DNA from: Benthortus sp964440495
Lineage (GTDB): Archaea > Thermoproteota > Nitrososphaeria_A > Caldarchaeales > Wolframiiraptoraceae
Direction: 5' to 3'
Assembly (NCBI GenBank): GCA_964440495.1
Contig: CAYTSD010000009.1
Coordinates: 1-45,122 of the forward strand
DNA length: 45,122 nt
A program made the position numbers and the translations under genes. Below are positions 1-7,861 of this stretch, one piece after another (position 1 is the stretch's first letter; the number at the start of each line of letters is the position of its first letter). The notes under the pieces are model-generated. The model saw nothing but the letters and a program-made list of their open reading frames with translations. It did not search any database and was not told the origin of the DNA.

Positions 1-2
1 AG

Positions 3-392
3 TACATAAGAATCCAGGCAACGGCCTCCATCTCTAAGGCTGTAATCAGGATATACTATACTGACGGGGAGTTGTCGGCGGCCGGCATATATCCCGAGAC
101 ACTCCGAATATATCACTCGGTCTAAGGTCTATACTGGGAGCCTCTTCGAACAACTTTTGGCAGTGACGCGGATGGAAAATATTGCGAGACCGAGGTAACC
201 AGTTTATCGGACTTCTCCCTCATGGGTAGGTCAGCAGCTCCAGTTGGAGGCGAAATATACTCAGAAGCCCCCTCCACCTCGACTGGGATAATAATTCAGA
301 AAAACATTGTTTTCATAGCTCTAGCCGCGCTTGGTGCCGTTGTGGTAGTGATATTACTCAAGAACTCTATACTTGGTAAGGAAGAGAGTTAG
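3..392 (+). pseudogene. 3' end of a secreted, C-terminally membrane-anchored protein gene, interrupted by an in-frame stop
   Basis: One frame runs from the window edge to TAG at 390-392 with a single TAA at 123-125. Both sides read as one protein: upstream ends in PETLRIYHSV and downstream resumes GLYWEPL, a beta-rich pattern typical of extracellular archaeal repeat domains. After a Ser/Thr/Pro linker comes one hydrophobic segment (about 300-360) and a short charged tail ending KEES, so the protein would be a surface protein held by a C-terminal helix. The TAA could be a real nonsense mutation or a consensus error. No start codon for the second half is apparent. The stop abuts the 3' end of tRNA-Arg with no spacer. 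Function unknown. Confidence 0.55.
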
Positions 393-467
393 CGGGCCCG
401 GCGGGCTTTGAACCCGCGTCCTCCGGCTCCGGAGGCCGGCGCCATATCCAGGCTAGGCCACGGGCCC
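393..467 (-). tRNA. tRNA-Arg (anticodon CCG)
   Basis: On the minus strand a full cloverleaf folds: acceptor GGGCCCG/CGGGCCC, D arm beginning GCCT, anticodon stem CCGGC/GCCGG with loop CTCCGGA (anticodon CCG), five-base variable region, T arm GCGGG-TTCAAAG-CCCGC and discriminator G. It is 75 nt, with no intron and no encoded CCA. Its 3' end touches the stop codon of the convergent broken gene. Confidence 0.93.
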
Positions 468-506
468 TTGGCTGTGATTGTTCTGGGCTGTAGAATAATG
501 TTTTGG

Positions 507-515
507 CTTAAATAG
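507..515 (+). promoter_or_regulatory. TATA box of leuS
   Basis: CTTAAATAG lies about 31 bp before the leuS ATG at 543. This is the archaeal TATA position for a transcript with a very short leader. Inferred from spacing and sequence. Confidence 0.5.
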
Positions 516-542
516 GAGGTTCACCTACCCTGCTTCTCGGAG

Positions 543-3437
543 ATGGAGTCTTCTCGTAGCGTCTCCACAGCTGTGGCTTATGAGGAGAAGTGGAGGAAGA
601 GGTGGAGGGAGGAGAGGGTTTTTGAGGCAGACCCAGACCCTTCTAAGCCTAAGTTCTTCATCTGTCTCCCCTACTCTTATCAGAATGGCCCCCTCCATAT
701 TGGGCATGGGTTCACCTTCACCCGTGGAGACGCCTATGCCAGGTTTAGGCGGATGCAGGGGTATAATGTTCTCTTCCCATGGGCTTGGCACTGGACTGGG
801 GAAGCTGTGGCAGGAACCTCTGAGAGACTGAAGCGTGGAGACCCAGCTGTTAGGCGGATGCTGATCGAGATAGATGGTGTCCCGGAAGAGCTCCTAGACA
901 AATTCACAGACCCAGCCTTCGTGACAAGATACTACACGGCTGAGAACAAGCTTGTCGTCGACGCAATGGGCTACTCGGTTGACTGGAGAAGAGAGTTCCA
1001 CACAACAGATCTCCACCCATACTACAGCAAGTTCATCGAATGGCAGTATTGGACATTGAGGAAGAGAGGATACGTGACCATGGGGAAGCATCCAGTAGTC
1101 TGGTGCCCCTACGACCAGAGCCCTACAGGAGACCATGACAGACTCGTAGGAGAAGGGGTCTCACCCGAGGAGTATGTCCTAGTTTTCTTTAAGCTCGGCG
1201 ACGCATATCTCGCGGCAGCAACCCTTAGACCTGAGACCATATTCGGTGTTACAAACATCTGGATAAACCCAAACCATCCATATGTGTTAGCGGAAGTAGA
1301 TGGGAAGAAACTAATAGTTGCGAAGAGGGCTGCTGAGAAACTTAAGGAACAGAAAAGGGTTAGGGTAATCAAGGAATATAGGCCTGAGGAGCTTATTGGA
1401 AAGCTTGCTGAGACCCCGCTGACCGGTAAAAAGGTTCCCATACTTCCAGCGGAGCTAGTAGACCCAGACTTCGGCTCAGGAGTCGTCTACAGCGTTCCAG
1501 CCCACGCACCCTACGACTACGCAGGAATAGTTGCCCTGAAAAATAATCCTGAAAAACTCGAGAAATATGGGCTAAGCATCGAGATACTTGAGAAACTGAA
1601 ACCCATCTCGATAATATCTGTGCCAGGGTATGGAGACCATCCAGCCGTGGAAGAGGTTGAGAAACTTGGAATAAAGACTGACACAGACCCAAGACTTGAC
1701 AACGCTACAAAGACCATCTACTCAAAGGAGTTTCACGAGGGAGTGATGAAGGAGAACTGCGGAGAATACTCTCGGAAGCATGTAAGCGAGGCACGTGATC
1801 TAGTAAAAGAAAAACTAATAGACCTTGGACTCGGAGACACCATGTGGGAACTCCCGGAAAAAGTAGTTTGTAGATGTGGGACAGAGTGTGTGGTAAAGAT
1901 AGTTGAGAACCAATGGTTTCTAAGATACTCCGACCCTGAATGGAAACGTAAAGTAAAGGAGCATATAATGAGTATGCGGATATATCCTGAGGAGGCGAGG
2001 CAGTGGTTCCTCAACGTTGTTGACTGGCTTAGAGACTGGGCATGCGCCAGGAAGACAGGGCTTGGAACAAAGCTGCCATGGGATCCTGAGTGGATTGTTG
2101 AGACATTAAGCGACTCGACAATATACCCTGCTCTCTACACTGTAAGCAAATACCTGAATCTTGGAATAGTTAAGCCAAGGCAGATGACGATCGACGTGTT
2201 TAACTATATCTTCCTTGGAGAGGGTGACCCGAGTGAAGTCGCATCTAAGGCTGGTCTCCCAGAACAGGTCTTGAATCAGATGAGGGAGGAGTTTCTCTAC
2301 TGGTATCCAGTCGACATGCGTATCTCCGCTAAGGAGCTTGTCCCAAACCATCTAACATTCTATATCTTCCACCATGTCGCCATATTTGAGAAGAGGCACT
2401 GGCCTAGAGGAATAGGGGTTAACGGGATGATAAGCATTGAAGGAGAGAAGATGTCGAAGAGCAAGGGTAACTTCATACCCCTCAAGAAGGCTGTCGAAAG
2501 ACATGGAGCTGACACAGTTAGATGCACCCTACTTCTAGCGGCGGAGGATATGGACGACCCAGACTGGAGGGAGAGAAACGCCATCGAAGCAGGTCAAATG
2601 ATAAAGCAGTTCCTGAAGATAGTTGATGAGGTTTCCTCAGCGTCCTTGACAGAGAGCCTAGACGCCGATAGATGGCTTCTCTCAAGGCTTCAGAGAAAGA
2701 TTGAGAACATCACCAGATGGATGGAGGAGCTTAAGACTAGGAAGGCCTGCCATGAAGCGCTCTACGGATTATATGGGGACTGGAGATGGTACCTCAGGAG
2801 AGGGAATGGACGGATAAGTGAGGCTGGGAAAACATTCATAGAAACATGGATAAAGCTTCTCACACCCTTTATACCATTCACCTGCGAGGAAGCATGGAGC
2901 AGGCTAGGGAAGAAAAACCTAGTCTCCGTGGAAAGCTGGCCTACTGCGAGAAAGGAACTAATAGATGAAGAAGCAGAGCTTGAAGAAGAACTTATACGAA
3001 GACTACTTGAAGACGCTAGAAGCATAAGTGATGTCCTAGGAAGAAAACCGAGAAAAATCTACATCTATACAGCTGCTGAATGGAAGCTTGGAATACTTGA
3101 AAAAACAATTGAGGCATTAGATTCAGGGCGTGGAAAAGCTATTGGAGAAATAGTGAAGTGGATACTATCCAAAAAGCCTGATGAAAAGAAGGCTGCTCCT
3201 ATGGCTGCGAAACTTATGCTCGACACCGTTTCCTCGCTCTCCTCATCATACAAGCCTCAAACAATGCTAACAGTAGGTCGGAAAGAGGAAGCCGTGTATC
3301 GATCTGCAAGAGAGTTTCTATCAAGTGAGCTGGGTGCAGAGGTCGAGATACATTCCGAAGACGAGGAGAACCTCTACGACCCAAGACGCAAGGCGCATCA
3401 AGCCCTACCTCTAAGGCCTGGAATATATGTCGAGTAG
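543..3437 (+). CDS. leuS: Leucyl-tRNA synthetase, archaeal type
   Basis: Class I aminoacyl-tRNA synthetase that charges tRNA-Leu in the cytoplasm; 964 residues, full length for archaeal LeuRS. Visible signatures: the nucleotide-binding HIGH motif at residues 52-55 (GPLHIGHGF), the TLRPET threonine-rich motif of the CP1 editing domain at 227-232, GVVYSVPAHAPYDY further along the editing domain, and the KMSKS loop at 636-640 (EKMSKSKGNF). The C-terminal anticodon-binding helical region and archaeal tail follow. The ATG at 543 sits about 30 bp after a TATA box, so the transcript should be nearly leaderless. The downstream gene starts inside its last codons (3427), so the two are cotranscribed and probably translationally coupled. 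No truncation seen. Confidence 0.97.
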   Translation: MESSRSVSTAVAYEEKWRKRWREERVFEADPDPSKPKFFICLPYSYQNGPLHIGHGFTFTRGDAYARFRRMQGYNVLFPWAWHWTGEAVAGTSERLKRGDPAVRRMLIEIDGVPEELLDKFTDPAFVTRYYTAENKLVVDAMGYSVDWRREFHTTDLHPYYSKFIEWQYWTLRKRGYVTMGKHPVVWCPYDQSPTGDHDRLVGEGVSPEEYVLVFFKLGDAYLAAATLRPETIFGVTNIWINPNHPYVLAEVDGKKLIVAKRAAEKLKEQKRVRVIKEYRPEELIGKLAETPLTGKKVPILPAELVDPDFGSGVVYSVPAHAPYDYAGIVALKNNPEKLEKYGLSIEILEKLKPISIISVPGYGDHPAVEEVEKLGIKTDTDPRLDNATKTIYSKEFHEGVMKENCGEYSRKHVSEARDLVKEKLIDLGLGDTMWELPEKVVCRCGTECVVKIVENQWFLRYSDPEWKRKVKEHIMSMRIYPEEARQWFLNVVDWLRDWACARKTGLGTKLPWDPEWIVETLSDSTIYPALYTVSKYLNLGIVKPRQMTIDVFNYIFLGEGDPSEVASKAGLPEQVLNQMREEFLYWYPVDMRISAKELVPNHLTFYIFHHVAIFEKRHWPRGIGVNGMISIEGEKMSKSKGNFIPLKKAVERHGADTVRCTLLLAAEDMDDPDWRERNAIEAGQMIKQFLKIVDEVSSASLTESLDADRWLLSRLQRKIENITRWMEELKTRKACHEALYGLYGDWRWYLRRGNGRISEAGKTFIETWIKLLTPFIPFTCEEAWSRLGKKNLVSVESWPTARKELIDEEAELEEELIRRLLEDARSISDVLGRKPRKIYIYTAAEWKLGILEKTIEALDSGRGKAIGEIVKWILSKKPDEKKAAPMAAKLMLDTVSSLSSSYKPQTMLTVGRKEEAVYRSAREFLSSELGAEVEIHSEDEENLYDPRRKAHQALPLRPGIYVE

Positions 3438-4113
3438 CCTTGAAGATCCTGAGCGGCTGAAAATTCTAAGACAAGCTCGTAGAGACCTCAAGTATCTGCT
3501 CGAAAGAGGATACAAGAAAGCGCCCTCGATAAGATTCGTCGGCGACCACTATCAACTCGACAAAAAGGAGAGGCTAATCCTATATCGATCAGTGTATCCC
3601 AGAGATGAGATAAAGGTCATAAAAAGTAAGATGATGAAGCCTAGTCAACTGAAGGGTCTAGAGCTGTGGATTGATGGATTTAATGTTCTAAATACTGTTG
3701 AAGCTGCTCTACGTGGAGAGGTGCTTTTACTCTGTGATGACGGAGTTCTAAGAGACTTCTCGGAAGTCTACGGAGGATATAAGATATCAGAGAATACTTG
3801 GAGAGCTCTAAGCCTCATAGCTGAAGCGTTGAAGAAACTCTCAGTCTCAAAGACTAGAATACTCTTCGAAAGCCAGATAAGTAGAAGCGGCATCATAGCA
3901 TCTAGGACGAGGAAAATTCTCGAAGAGAACGGGTTAGAGGGGACGGCTGAAACCTTGAAGAAAGTCGACTCAACGCTCTCTAAAACCCTTAAACCAATAG
4001 CTACAAGCGACTCAGCCATAATCCTACGATGTCAGAGGTTCTTCGACCTATCAAGATACATAATCAATGCCTTAAGATACGGCAGAGTTATCCGCCTGCT
4101 ACAGTCAAGATAA
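3427..4113 (+). CDS. DUF434/DUF5616-type conserved archaeal protein, function unknown
   Basis: 228 residues. Residues 1-60 are basic and helical (LRQARRDLKYLLERGY, then VGDHYQLDKKERLILYRSVYP), resembling the DUF434 N-terminal region. The rest has an alternating alpha/beta pattern with LELWIDGFNVL near residue 80, LLLCDDGVLRDFS, and acidic positions near the C-terminus (VDSTLSKTLKPIATSDSAII). Conserved Asp residues in WIDGFN and TSDSAI resemble PIN/NYN-type nuclease folds, but that is inference. It overlaps the end of leuS by 11 bases, so it belongs to the same transcript. Family assignment is from memory of the motif pattern; no role is established. Confidence 0.75.
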   Translation: MSSSLEDPERLKILRQARRDLKYLLERGYKKAPSIRFVGDHYQLDKKERLILYRSVYPRDEIKVIKSKMMKPSQLKGLELWIDGFNVLNTVEAALRGEVLLLCDDGVLRDFSEVYGGYKISENTWRALSLIAEALKKLSVSKTRILFESQISRSGIIASRTRKILEENGLEGTAETLKKVDSTLSKTLKPIATSDSAIILRCQRFFDLSRYIINALRYGRVIRLLQSR

Positions 4114-4129
4114 ATTTTTTATATCAATA

Positions 4130-4141
4130 GCTACTAGTAGC
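4130..4141. promoter_or_regulatory. 12-bp perfect palindrome in the promoter of the 4149 gene
   Basis: GCTACTAGTAGC is a perfect palindrome between an AT-rich TATA-like stretch (about 4113-4124) and the ATG at 4149, overlapping the expected transcription start. That is a usual place for a repressor site. Operator function is inferred. Confidence 0.35.
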
Positions 4142-4148
4142 CATCAGT

Positions 4149-5000
4149 ATGAACAGTGTAAAGCTTCTTTCAATAATGCTAGTAGTTGTTCTCATATTAA
4201 CAGTCTGGAACATNNNNNNNNNNNNNNNNNNNNNNNNNNNNNNNNNNNNNNNNNNNNNNNNNNNNNNNNNNNNNNNNNNNNNNNNNNNNNNNNNNNNNNN
4301 NNNNNNNNNNNNNATACATCCCTCTCTCGTAAAATGGCTTAAGAAGTCGCATGTAATCTTTGTTGACGATATGGAGGGCGCCCTAAAGTGGACTACCTAT
4401 GGCAACGGAACTATAGGAATAGATGATGAAATAGTATTTAATGGTGAGAAATCCTTAAGCATAGTGTCCCCAGAGGGCAGCTGGCAGATTATGGAAGCTC
4501 TCAGACTATTCTCGCCTCCGAAACATAAAGTCATGGGATTCGCGTTCTGGTGGACATGCTATGGAACAAACTTCGGATACATAGACTTTGGAATAGAGTT
4601 TAGAAACGCTTTAAACAACTACAGAAAAGCTGGAGAGATATACATATACTCTTTAGGACTACCATACTACAGAGTTGAGAACGGAGACATTATTCGATTT
4701 TCTAAAGATTCAGGCCTCCCTTCAAGCTTTGATACGGCTGAAGTTAAAGGAGATCTCCCATGGCACTTTACAGCAATAATAATAGACTTTGAGAAGAGCG
4801 AGTATGTCTCGTTTCTAATCGATGATTCAGAGGTTATGATGAATGGTATAAAACTCTATGACCGTATGCCTCGTGAAGGCCCATCAGAATACAATATGAT
4901 GGAAGTGTTCTTCATAGTTTCAAACGGTGACAAAGGCCAGCCTGCTCAATGCTTCTTCGACGACATAATAGTGTTCAATCTATCTGAAAGCCAACTATAA
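4149..5000 (+). CDS. Secreted beta-sandwich-like protein, interrupted by an assembly gap
   Basis: The N-terminus (MNSVKLLSIMLVVVLILTVWN) is a signal peptide or membrane anchor. Bases 4214-4313 are 100 N, the conventional filler for a gap of unknown size, so the reading frame joining the two parts is not proven and they may be different genes. The part after the gap (about 228 residues) contains VDDMEGALKW, repeated W/F-rich strands (FAFWWTCYGTNFGYIDFGIEF) and a final CFFDDIIVFN. This is the look of a concanavalin/LamG-like or carbohydrate-binding module, in which the terminal D-D-I-x-V strand is common. Substrate unknown. It ends 6 bases before the convergent MoaD-like gene. Confidence 0.55.
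   Translation: MNSVKLLSIMLVVVLILTVWNXXXXXXXXXXXXXXXXXXXXXXXXXXXXXXXXXXIHPSLVKWLKKSHVIFVDDMEGALKWTTYGNGTIGIDDEIVFNGEKSLSIVSPEGSWQIMEALRLFSPPKHKVMGFAFWWTCYGTNFGYIDFGIEFRNALNNYRKAGEIYIYSLGLPYYRVENGDIIRFSKDSGLPSSFDTAEVKGDLPWHFTAIIIDFEKSEYVSFLIDDSEVMMNGIKLYDRMPREGPSEYNMMEVFFIVSNGDKGQPAQCFFDDIIVFNLSESQL
4214..4313. other. Assembly gap (100 N)
   Basis: Exactly 100 consecutive N, a placeholder for an unsized scaffold join. Gene content and order across this point are not established by the sequence. Confidence 0.98.
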
Positions 5001-5006
5001 TGCTTT

Positions 5007-5291
5007 TTATCCCCCTCCAATCGACCAGAGGATTATTACCTCGTCACCGTCTCTGAGTCTCCTCGAGTTGAGCTTAGTTCTCGGAATCATCTCCGCGTTG
5101 TAGGCTACCGCGAAGCCTTCTCTGAGCTTCCCCTCCTTGTTGAAGAGGACATTTCTTAGGGCTTCATGTTTCTTGACCACAGACAGTATGAAGTCATTTA
5201 GGGTTGAGTTTTCTGGAACCTCTATCTCCTCTGCAGCAATACCTATGAACTGTCTAAGCATGGAGAAGTATCGTGTACGCGCCTTCGGCAT
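5007..5291 (-). CDS. MoaD/ThiS-family sulfur carrier (likely molybdopterin synthase small subunit)
   Basis: 94 residues, the normal size for MoaD. The beta-grasp pattern runs from RYFSMLRQFIG through a central LNDFILSVVKKH helix to DGDEVIILWSIGGG. The C-terminal Gly-Gly is the diagnostic thiocarboxylation site. MoaD supplies sulfur for the pterin dithiolene that carries Mo or W. The gene is divergent from an AOR, a tungsten/molybdenum pterin enzyme, which supports a cofactor role over ThiS or tRNA thiolation. The ATG at 5291 has GGAG just upstream and a TATA-like CTTAAATTTTT (5320-5330) about 34 bp away on its strand. Confidence 0.85.
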   Translation of the reverse strand: MPKARTRYFSMLRQFIGIAAEEIEVPENSTLNDFILSVVKKHEALRNVLFNKEGKLREGFAVAYNAEMIPRTKLNSRRLRDGDEVIILWSIGGG

Positions 5292-5319
5292 AATCTCCGT
5301 AGCTTTTCCTTTACTCTCA

Positions 5320-5330
5320 CTTAAATTTTT
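5320..5330 (-). promoter_or_regulatory. TATA box of the MoaD-like gene
   Basis: Read on the minus strand as AAAAATTTAAG, about 34 bp before the ATG at 5291, with GGAG before the start. Assigned by spacing. Confidence 0.4.
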
Positions 5331-5366
5331 AGTCTACATTAATTCCCACTACCCGATTTAGAGTAG

Positions 5367-5384
5367 TTTCCTTACTTAAGGAAA
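5367..5384. promoter_or_regulatory. Perfect 8+2+8 inverted repeat abutting the AOR TATA box (candidate operator)
   Basis: TTTCCTTA-CT-TAAGGAAA is a perfect 8-bp inverted repeat with a 2-bp spacer. It ends one base before the TATA element at 5386 and so covers the BRE, the TFB contact site. A protein dimer bound here would block TFB. It lies in the divergent region between the MoaD-like gene and the AOR, so it could affect both. Function inferred from position. Confidence 0.5.
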
Positions 5385-5385
5385 A

Positions 5386-5394
5386 ATTTATAAG
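5386..5394 (+). promoter_or_regulatory. TATA box of the first AOR operon
   Basis: ATTTATAAG, close to the archaeal consensus, about 40 bp before the preferred TTG start at 5432. The expected transcription start is near 5415, giving a short leader that contains a GGAGGTG ribosome binding site at 5420-5426. Confidence 0.6.
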
Positions 5395-5431
5395 CCTAAT
5401 TCCTTTCGCTAAAAATGTCGGAGGTGTGTTT

Positions 5432-7324
5432 TTGAATTATTTTGGTTATGCTGGAAAAATTCTTCGGATAAATCTATCGAACAAAGAGGTCTGTATGTCT
5501 CCTCTCGACCCAACCTTAATCAGAGACTTCATAGGCGGAAGGGGGTTTGCGTCGAGGCTCCTCTATAACCTAATTGACCCCAGTATCGAGCCTCTATCTC
5601 CACCTAATCCACTCATCTTCGCCACGGGTCCTCTGACAGACTTAGCGCCCAGTTCAGGTAGAATGACTATCGCCGCCCGCTCTCCAACAACTGGTATACA
5701 TGGTGACTCTAATGTCGGCGGCTTATTCGGAATAGAGTTGAAGAGAGCTGGATACGATGTGCTCATAATCGAGGGGAGAAGCGAGAAGCCAGTATACATT
5801 TGGATAAATAATAGAGAGATCGAGATAAGGGACGCTTCTCATCTATGGGGGAAGAGGGTCTATGAAACCACGGACGCTCTTCTTAAAGAGGTTGGAGACA
5901 GAGAAGCCCATGTTGCATGCATTGGGCCGGCTGGCGAGAACCTGAACTATAATGCCGTTATAATGGTGGATTATGACCGAGCAGCCGCCAAGACTGGGAT
6001 GGGAACGGTTATGGGAAGCAAGAATCTGAAGGCGATAGTTGCGCGTGGAACACTTAAGACAAAAGTCTATGACATTAAGAAGTTCAGGGAAGCATTCGAA
6101 GAAGCATTAAAGATCTATGAATCTGACCCGACGACGAAGATAGGTAGAGAGATAGGGTCGCATTTTCTCCACACCGTTCACAACGAGAAGGGAGCGCTTA
6201 TCCTAAAGAATGGTCGATACGGCTATCTTCCACCTGAAATATTCAAGAAGGTAGACGAATATGCTGTCAACAAGTATCATGTGAAGTCTACGTCGGGATG
6301 CGGGTTCTGCTACATAAGCTGTGAGAGAAATCTAGTGGTTGACAGCAAGAAGCATGGACGATTCACGATAAGTGGAATAGAATACTATGGATTAGCCCCT
6401 CAAAGCTATAGACTCGAGATATTCGACTTAGAGGAGGCTCTCTATAACGCTTGGCTCGCGTCAGATTTGGGGTTAGATCACAGTTCTCCTGCCCAGATGG
6501 TTGCTTTGATGATGGAGCTTTATGAGCGTGGGATAGTAACTAAGGATGATCTTGATGGCCTTGAATTAACGTGGGGGAATGCGGAGGCTGTGCGCACAAT
6601 ATTTGAGAAGATGGCCTACCGTGAGGGGAAGATTGGGGAGATATTCTCCGAAGGAGTGTTAGGTATAGTTAAGAGATTTCCCGAGGCCGCGAAATACGCC
6701 ATACATGTCAAGGGGATGGATAATATACCTCAGGACTCGAGGGCGGCGCGCACCTATAACATGAGGTATGCGATATCTACGCGGGGAGGAGACCATATGA
6801 GGGCTTCAGGGCTCAGCAAACTTGGGGGAGCGATAGCTGTGGATGATATGGCGGTCCCCGACGCGATGAAGAGCTTCCTGGTGGTCGAGAACTTCACAAC
6901 CATGGTCAACCTCTTCGAGGTCTGTACATGGGCTTGGTCTGCCTACACCTCAAGCTTCGACATCTACAAGGCCAAGGAGAACGTGTTGGTCAAACTCTAT
7001 AACGCTACAACGGGGAGGAAAGTCTCAATAGATGATGTCTATGCCGCGTGCCAGAGAACAATACTCATAGAGAGGGCGGAGAACGCTAGATATGGTGTAA
7101 GGAGAAAGGATGACACTCTTCCAGAGAGATTCTTGAAGGAGCCGCTTCCTTACAAGCCTGGGAAGAAGCATCCGCCCGTCACGGATTTCGAGGAGAGGCT
7201 CACTTGGTACTATAGATATAGAGGGATAGATGAAAAGACCGGCGTCCCGAAGAAGGAGACCTTGATAGAGTATGGGTTAAGTGATGTAGCAGAAGACTTG
7301 GAGAAAGCGGGGGTGTATGCCTAA
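5432..7324 (+). CDS. Aldehyde:ferredoxin oxidoreductase family protein (tungstopterin enzyme)
   Basis: About 630 residues, full family length. AOR enzymes oxidise aldehydes to carboxylates (or the reverse) using a W-bis-pterin and one [4Fe-4S] cluster, passing electrons to ferredoxin. The N-terminus NYFGYAGKILRINL matches the family opening. Cluster ligands are C290-x2-C293-x3-C297 (CGFCYISC) and Cys498 in FEVCTWAW. GMGTVMGSKNLKAI and ERFLKEPL are further family signatures. I prefer the TTG at 5432 to the GTG at 5426: GGAGGTG at 5420-5426 lies 5 bases before the TTG, while it overlaps the GTG, and the TTG puts the conserved opening at the N-terminus. The following ferredoxin gene overlaps by 8 bases and is the likely electron partner. 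The substrate cannot be told from sequence. Confidence 0.93.
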   Translation: MNYFGYAGKILRINLSNKEVCMSPLDPTLIRDFIGGRGFASRLLYNLIDPSIEPLSPPNPLIFATGPLTDLAPSSGRMTIAARSPTTGIHGDSNVGGLFGIELKRAGYDVLIIEGRSEKPVYIWINNREIEIRDASHLWGKRVYETTDALLKEVGDREAHVACIGPAGENLNYNAVIMVDYDRAAAKTGMGTVMGSKNLKAIVARGTLKTKVYDIKKFREAFEEALKIYESDPTTKIGREIGSHFLHTVHNEKGALILKNGRYGYLPPEIFKKVDEYAVNKYHVKSTSGCGFCYISCERNLVVDSKKHGRFTISGIEYYGLAPQSYRLEIFDLEEALYNAWLASDLGLDHSSPAQMVALMMELYERGIVTKDDLDGLELTWGNAEAVRTIFEKMAYREGKIGEIFSEGVLGIVKRFPEAAKYAIHVKGMDNIPQDSRAARTYNMRYAISTRGGDHMRASGLSKLGGAIAVDDMAVPDAMKSFLVVENFTTMVNLFEVCTWAWSAYTSSFDIYKAKENVLVKLYNATTGRKVSIDDVYAACQRTILIERAENARYGVRRKDDTLPERFLKEPLPYKPGKKHPPVTDFEERLTWYYRYRGIDEKTGVPKKETLIEYGLSDVAEDLEKAGVYA

Positions 7325-7814
7325 AATGGTTAAGAAAATAGTGTTTAACCCAGATAAGTGCACAGGGTGTAGAATATGTATGCTTGAGTGCGCAGTCAGC
7401 CACGGCGACGGCAACGTCATCGACTACTCTAAGTCAAGGATTAGAATCAGGACGAACAAGGAGAAGATAATACAGGTGGCAGGGGTATGCGTCCAATGCG
7501 ATGAGAGATACTGTATAGACGCTTGCCCATGCGGCGCCATCACAATCGACGCAAGACTAGGAACGATTAAAATCAGTGAAAGTCTTTGTAGGAGATGTGG
7601 TGCATGTGCAAAGGCATGTCCATATAATGGGATAAGCGTTGTTGAGAAGGATAAGGTGATAGCCTGCGACCTATGTGGAGGGGACCCAGCTTGTGTGAAG
7701 TGGTGTCCAACCAAGGCAATAACCTATATGGAGATAACAGGAGAGAATCTATCCGAGGTTGAACGACTGCATGAAAAGATGATAGAGCTCAACAAGGAGG
7801 TCTATTCTCCCTAA
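7317..7814 (+). CDS. Polyferredoxin-type iron-sulfur protein (four [4Fe-4S] clusters), probable AOR partner
   Basis: 165 residues with four cysteine groups: CTGCRICMLEC near the N-terminus, CVQCDERYCIDAC in the middle, CRRCGACAKAC, and CDLCGGDPACVKWC. This is the HycB/DmsB-like ferredoxin layout binding four [4Fe-4S] clusters. It has no signal peptide, so it is cytoplasmic. It overlaps the AOR gene by 8 bases, so the two are translationally coupled and it most likely carries electrons to or from the AOR. The ATG at 7317 is used; an ATG at 7326 (MVKKIVFNPDKC) would also keep every cysteine. Stable membership of the enzyme is inferred from gene coupling. Confidence 0.9.
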   Translation: MPKMVKKIVFNPDKCTGCRICMLECAVSHGDGNVIDYSKSRIRIRTNKEKIIQVAGVCVQCDERYCIDACPCGAITIDARLGTIKISESLCRRCGACAKACPYNGISVVEKDKVIACDLCGGDPACVKWCPTKAITYMEITGENLSEVERLHEKMIELNKEVYSP

Positions 7815-7816
7815 CC

Positions 7817-7826
7817 ATATTTTTAT
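7817..7826 (+). promoter_or_regulatory. TATA box of the DRE-TIM/HprK-like operon
   Basis: ATATTTTTAT directly follows the ferredoxin stop, about 40 bp before the ATG at 7862. This suggests a separate transcript for the next two genes. Confidence 0.4.
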
Positions 7827-7832
7827 CCTAGA

Positions 7833-7849
7833 ACATCTGGTTTAGATGT
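7833..7849. promoter_or_regulatory. Inverted repeat ACATCT-5-AGATGT at the predicted transcription start
   Basis: A perfect 6-bp inverted repeat with a 5-bp spacer lies between the TATA element (7817-7826) and the ATG at 7862, over the expected start of transcription. It could be a repressor site or a leader hairpin. The sequence shows the repeat; function is inferred. Confidence 0.35.
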
Positions 7850-7861
7850 GGTGAGATAGCT

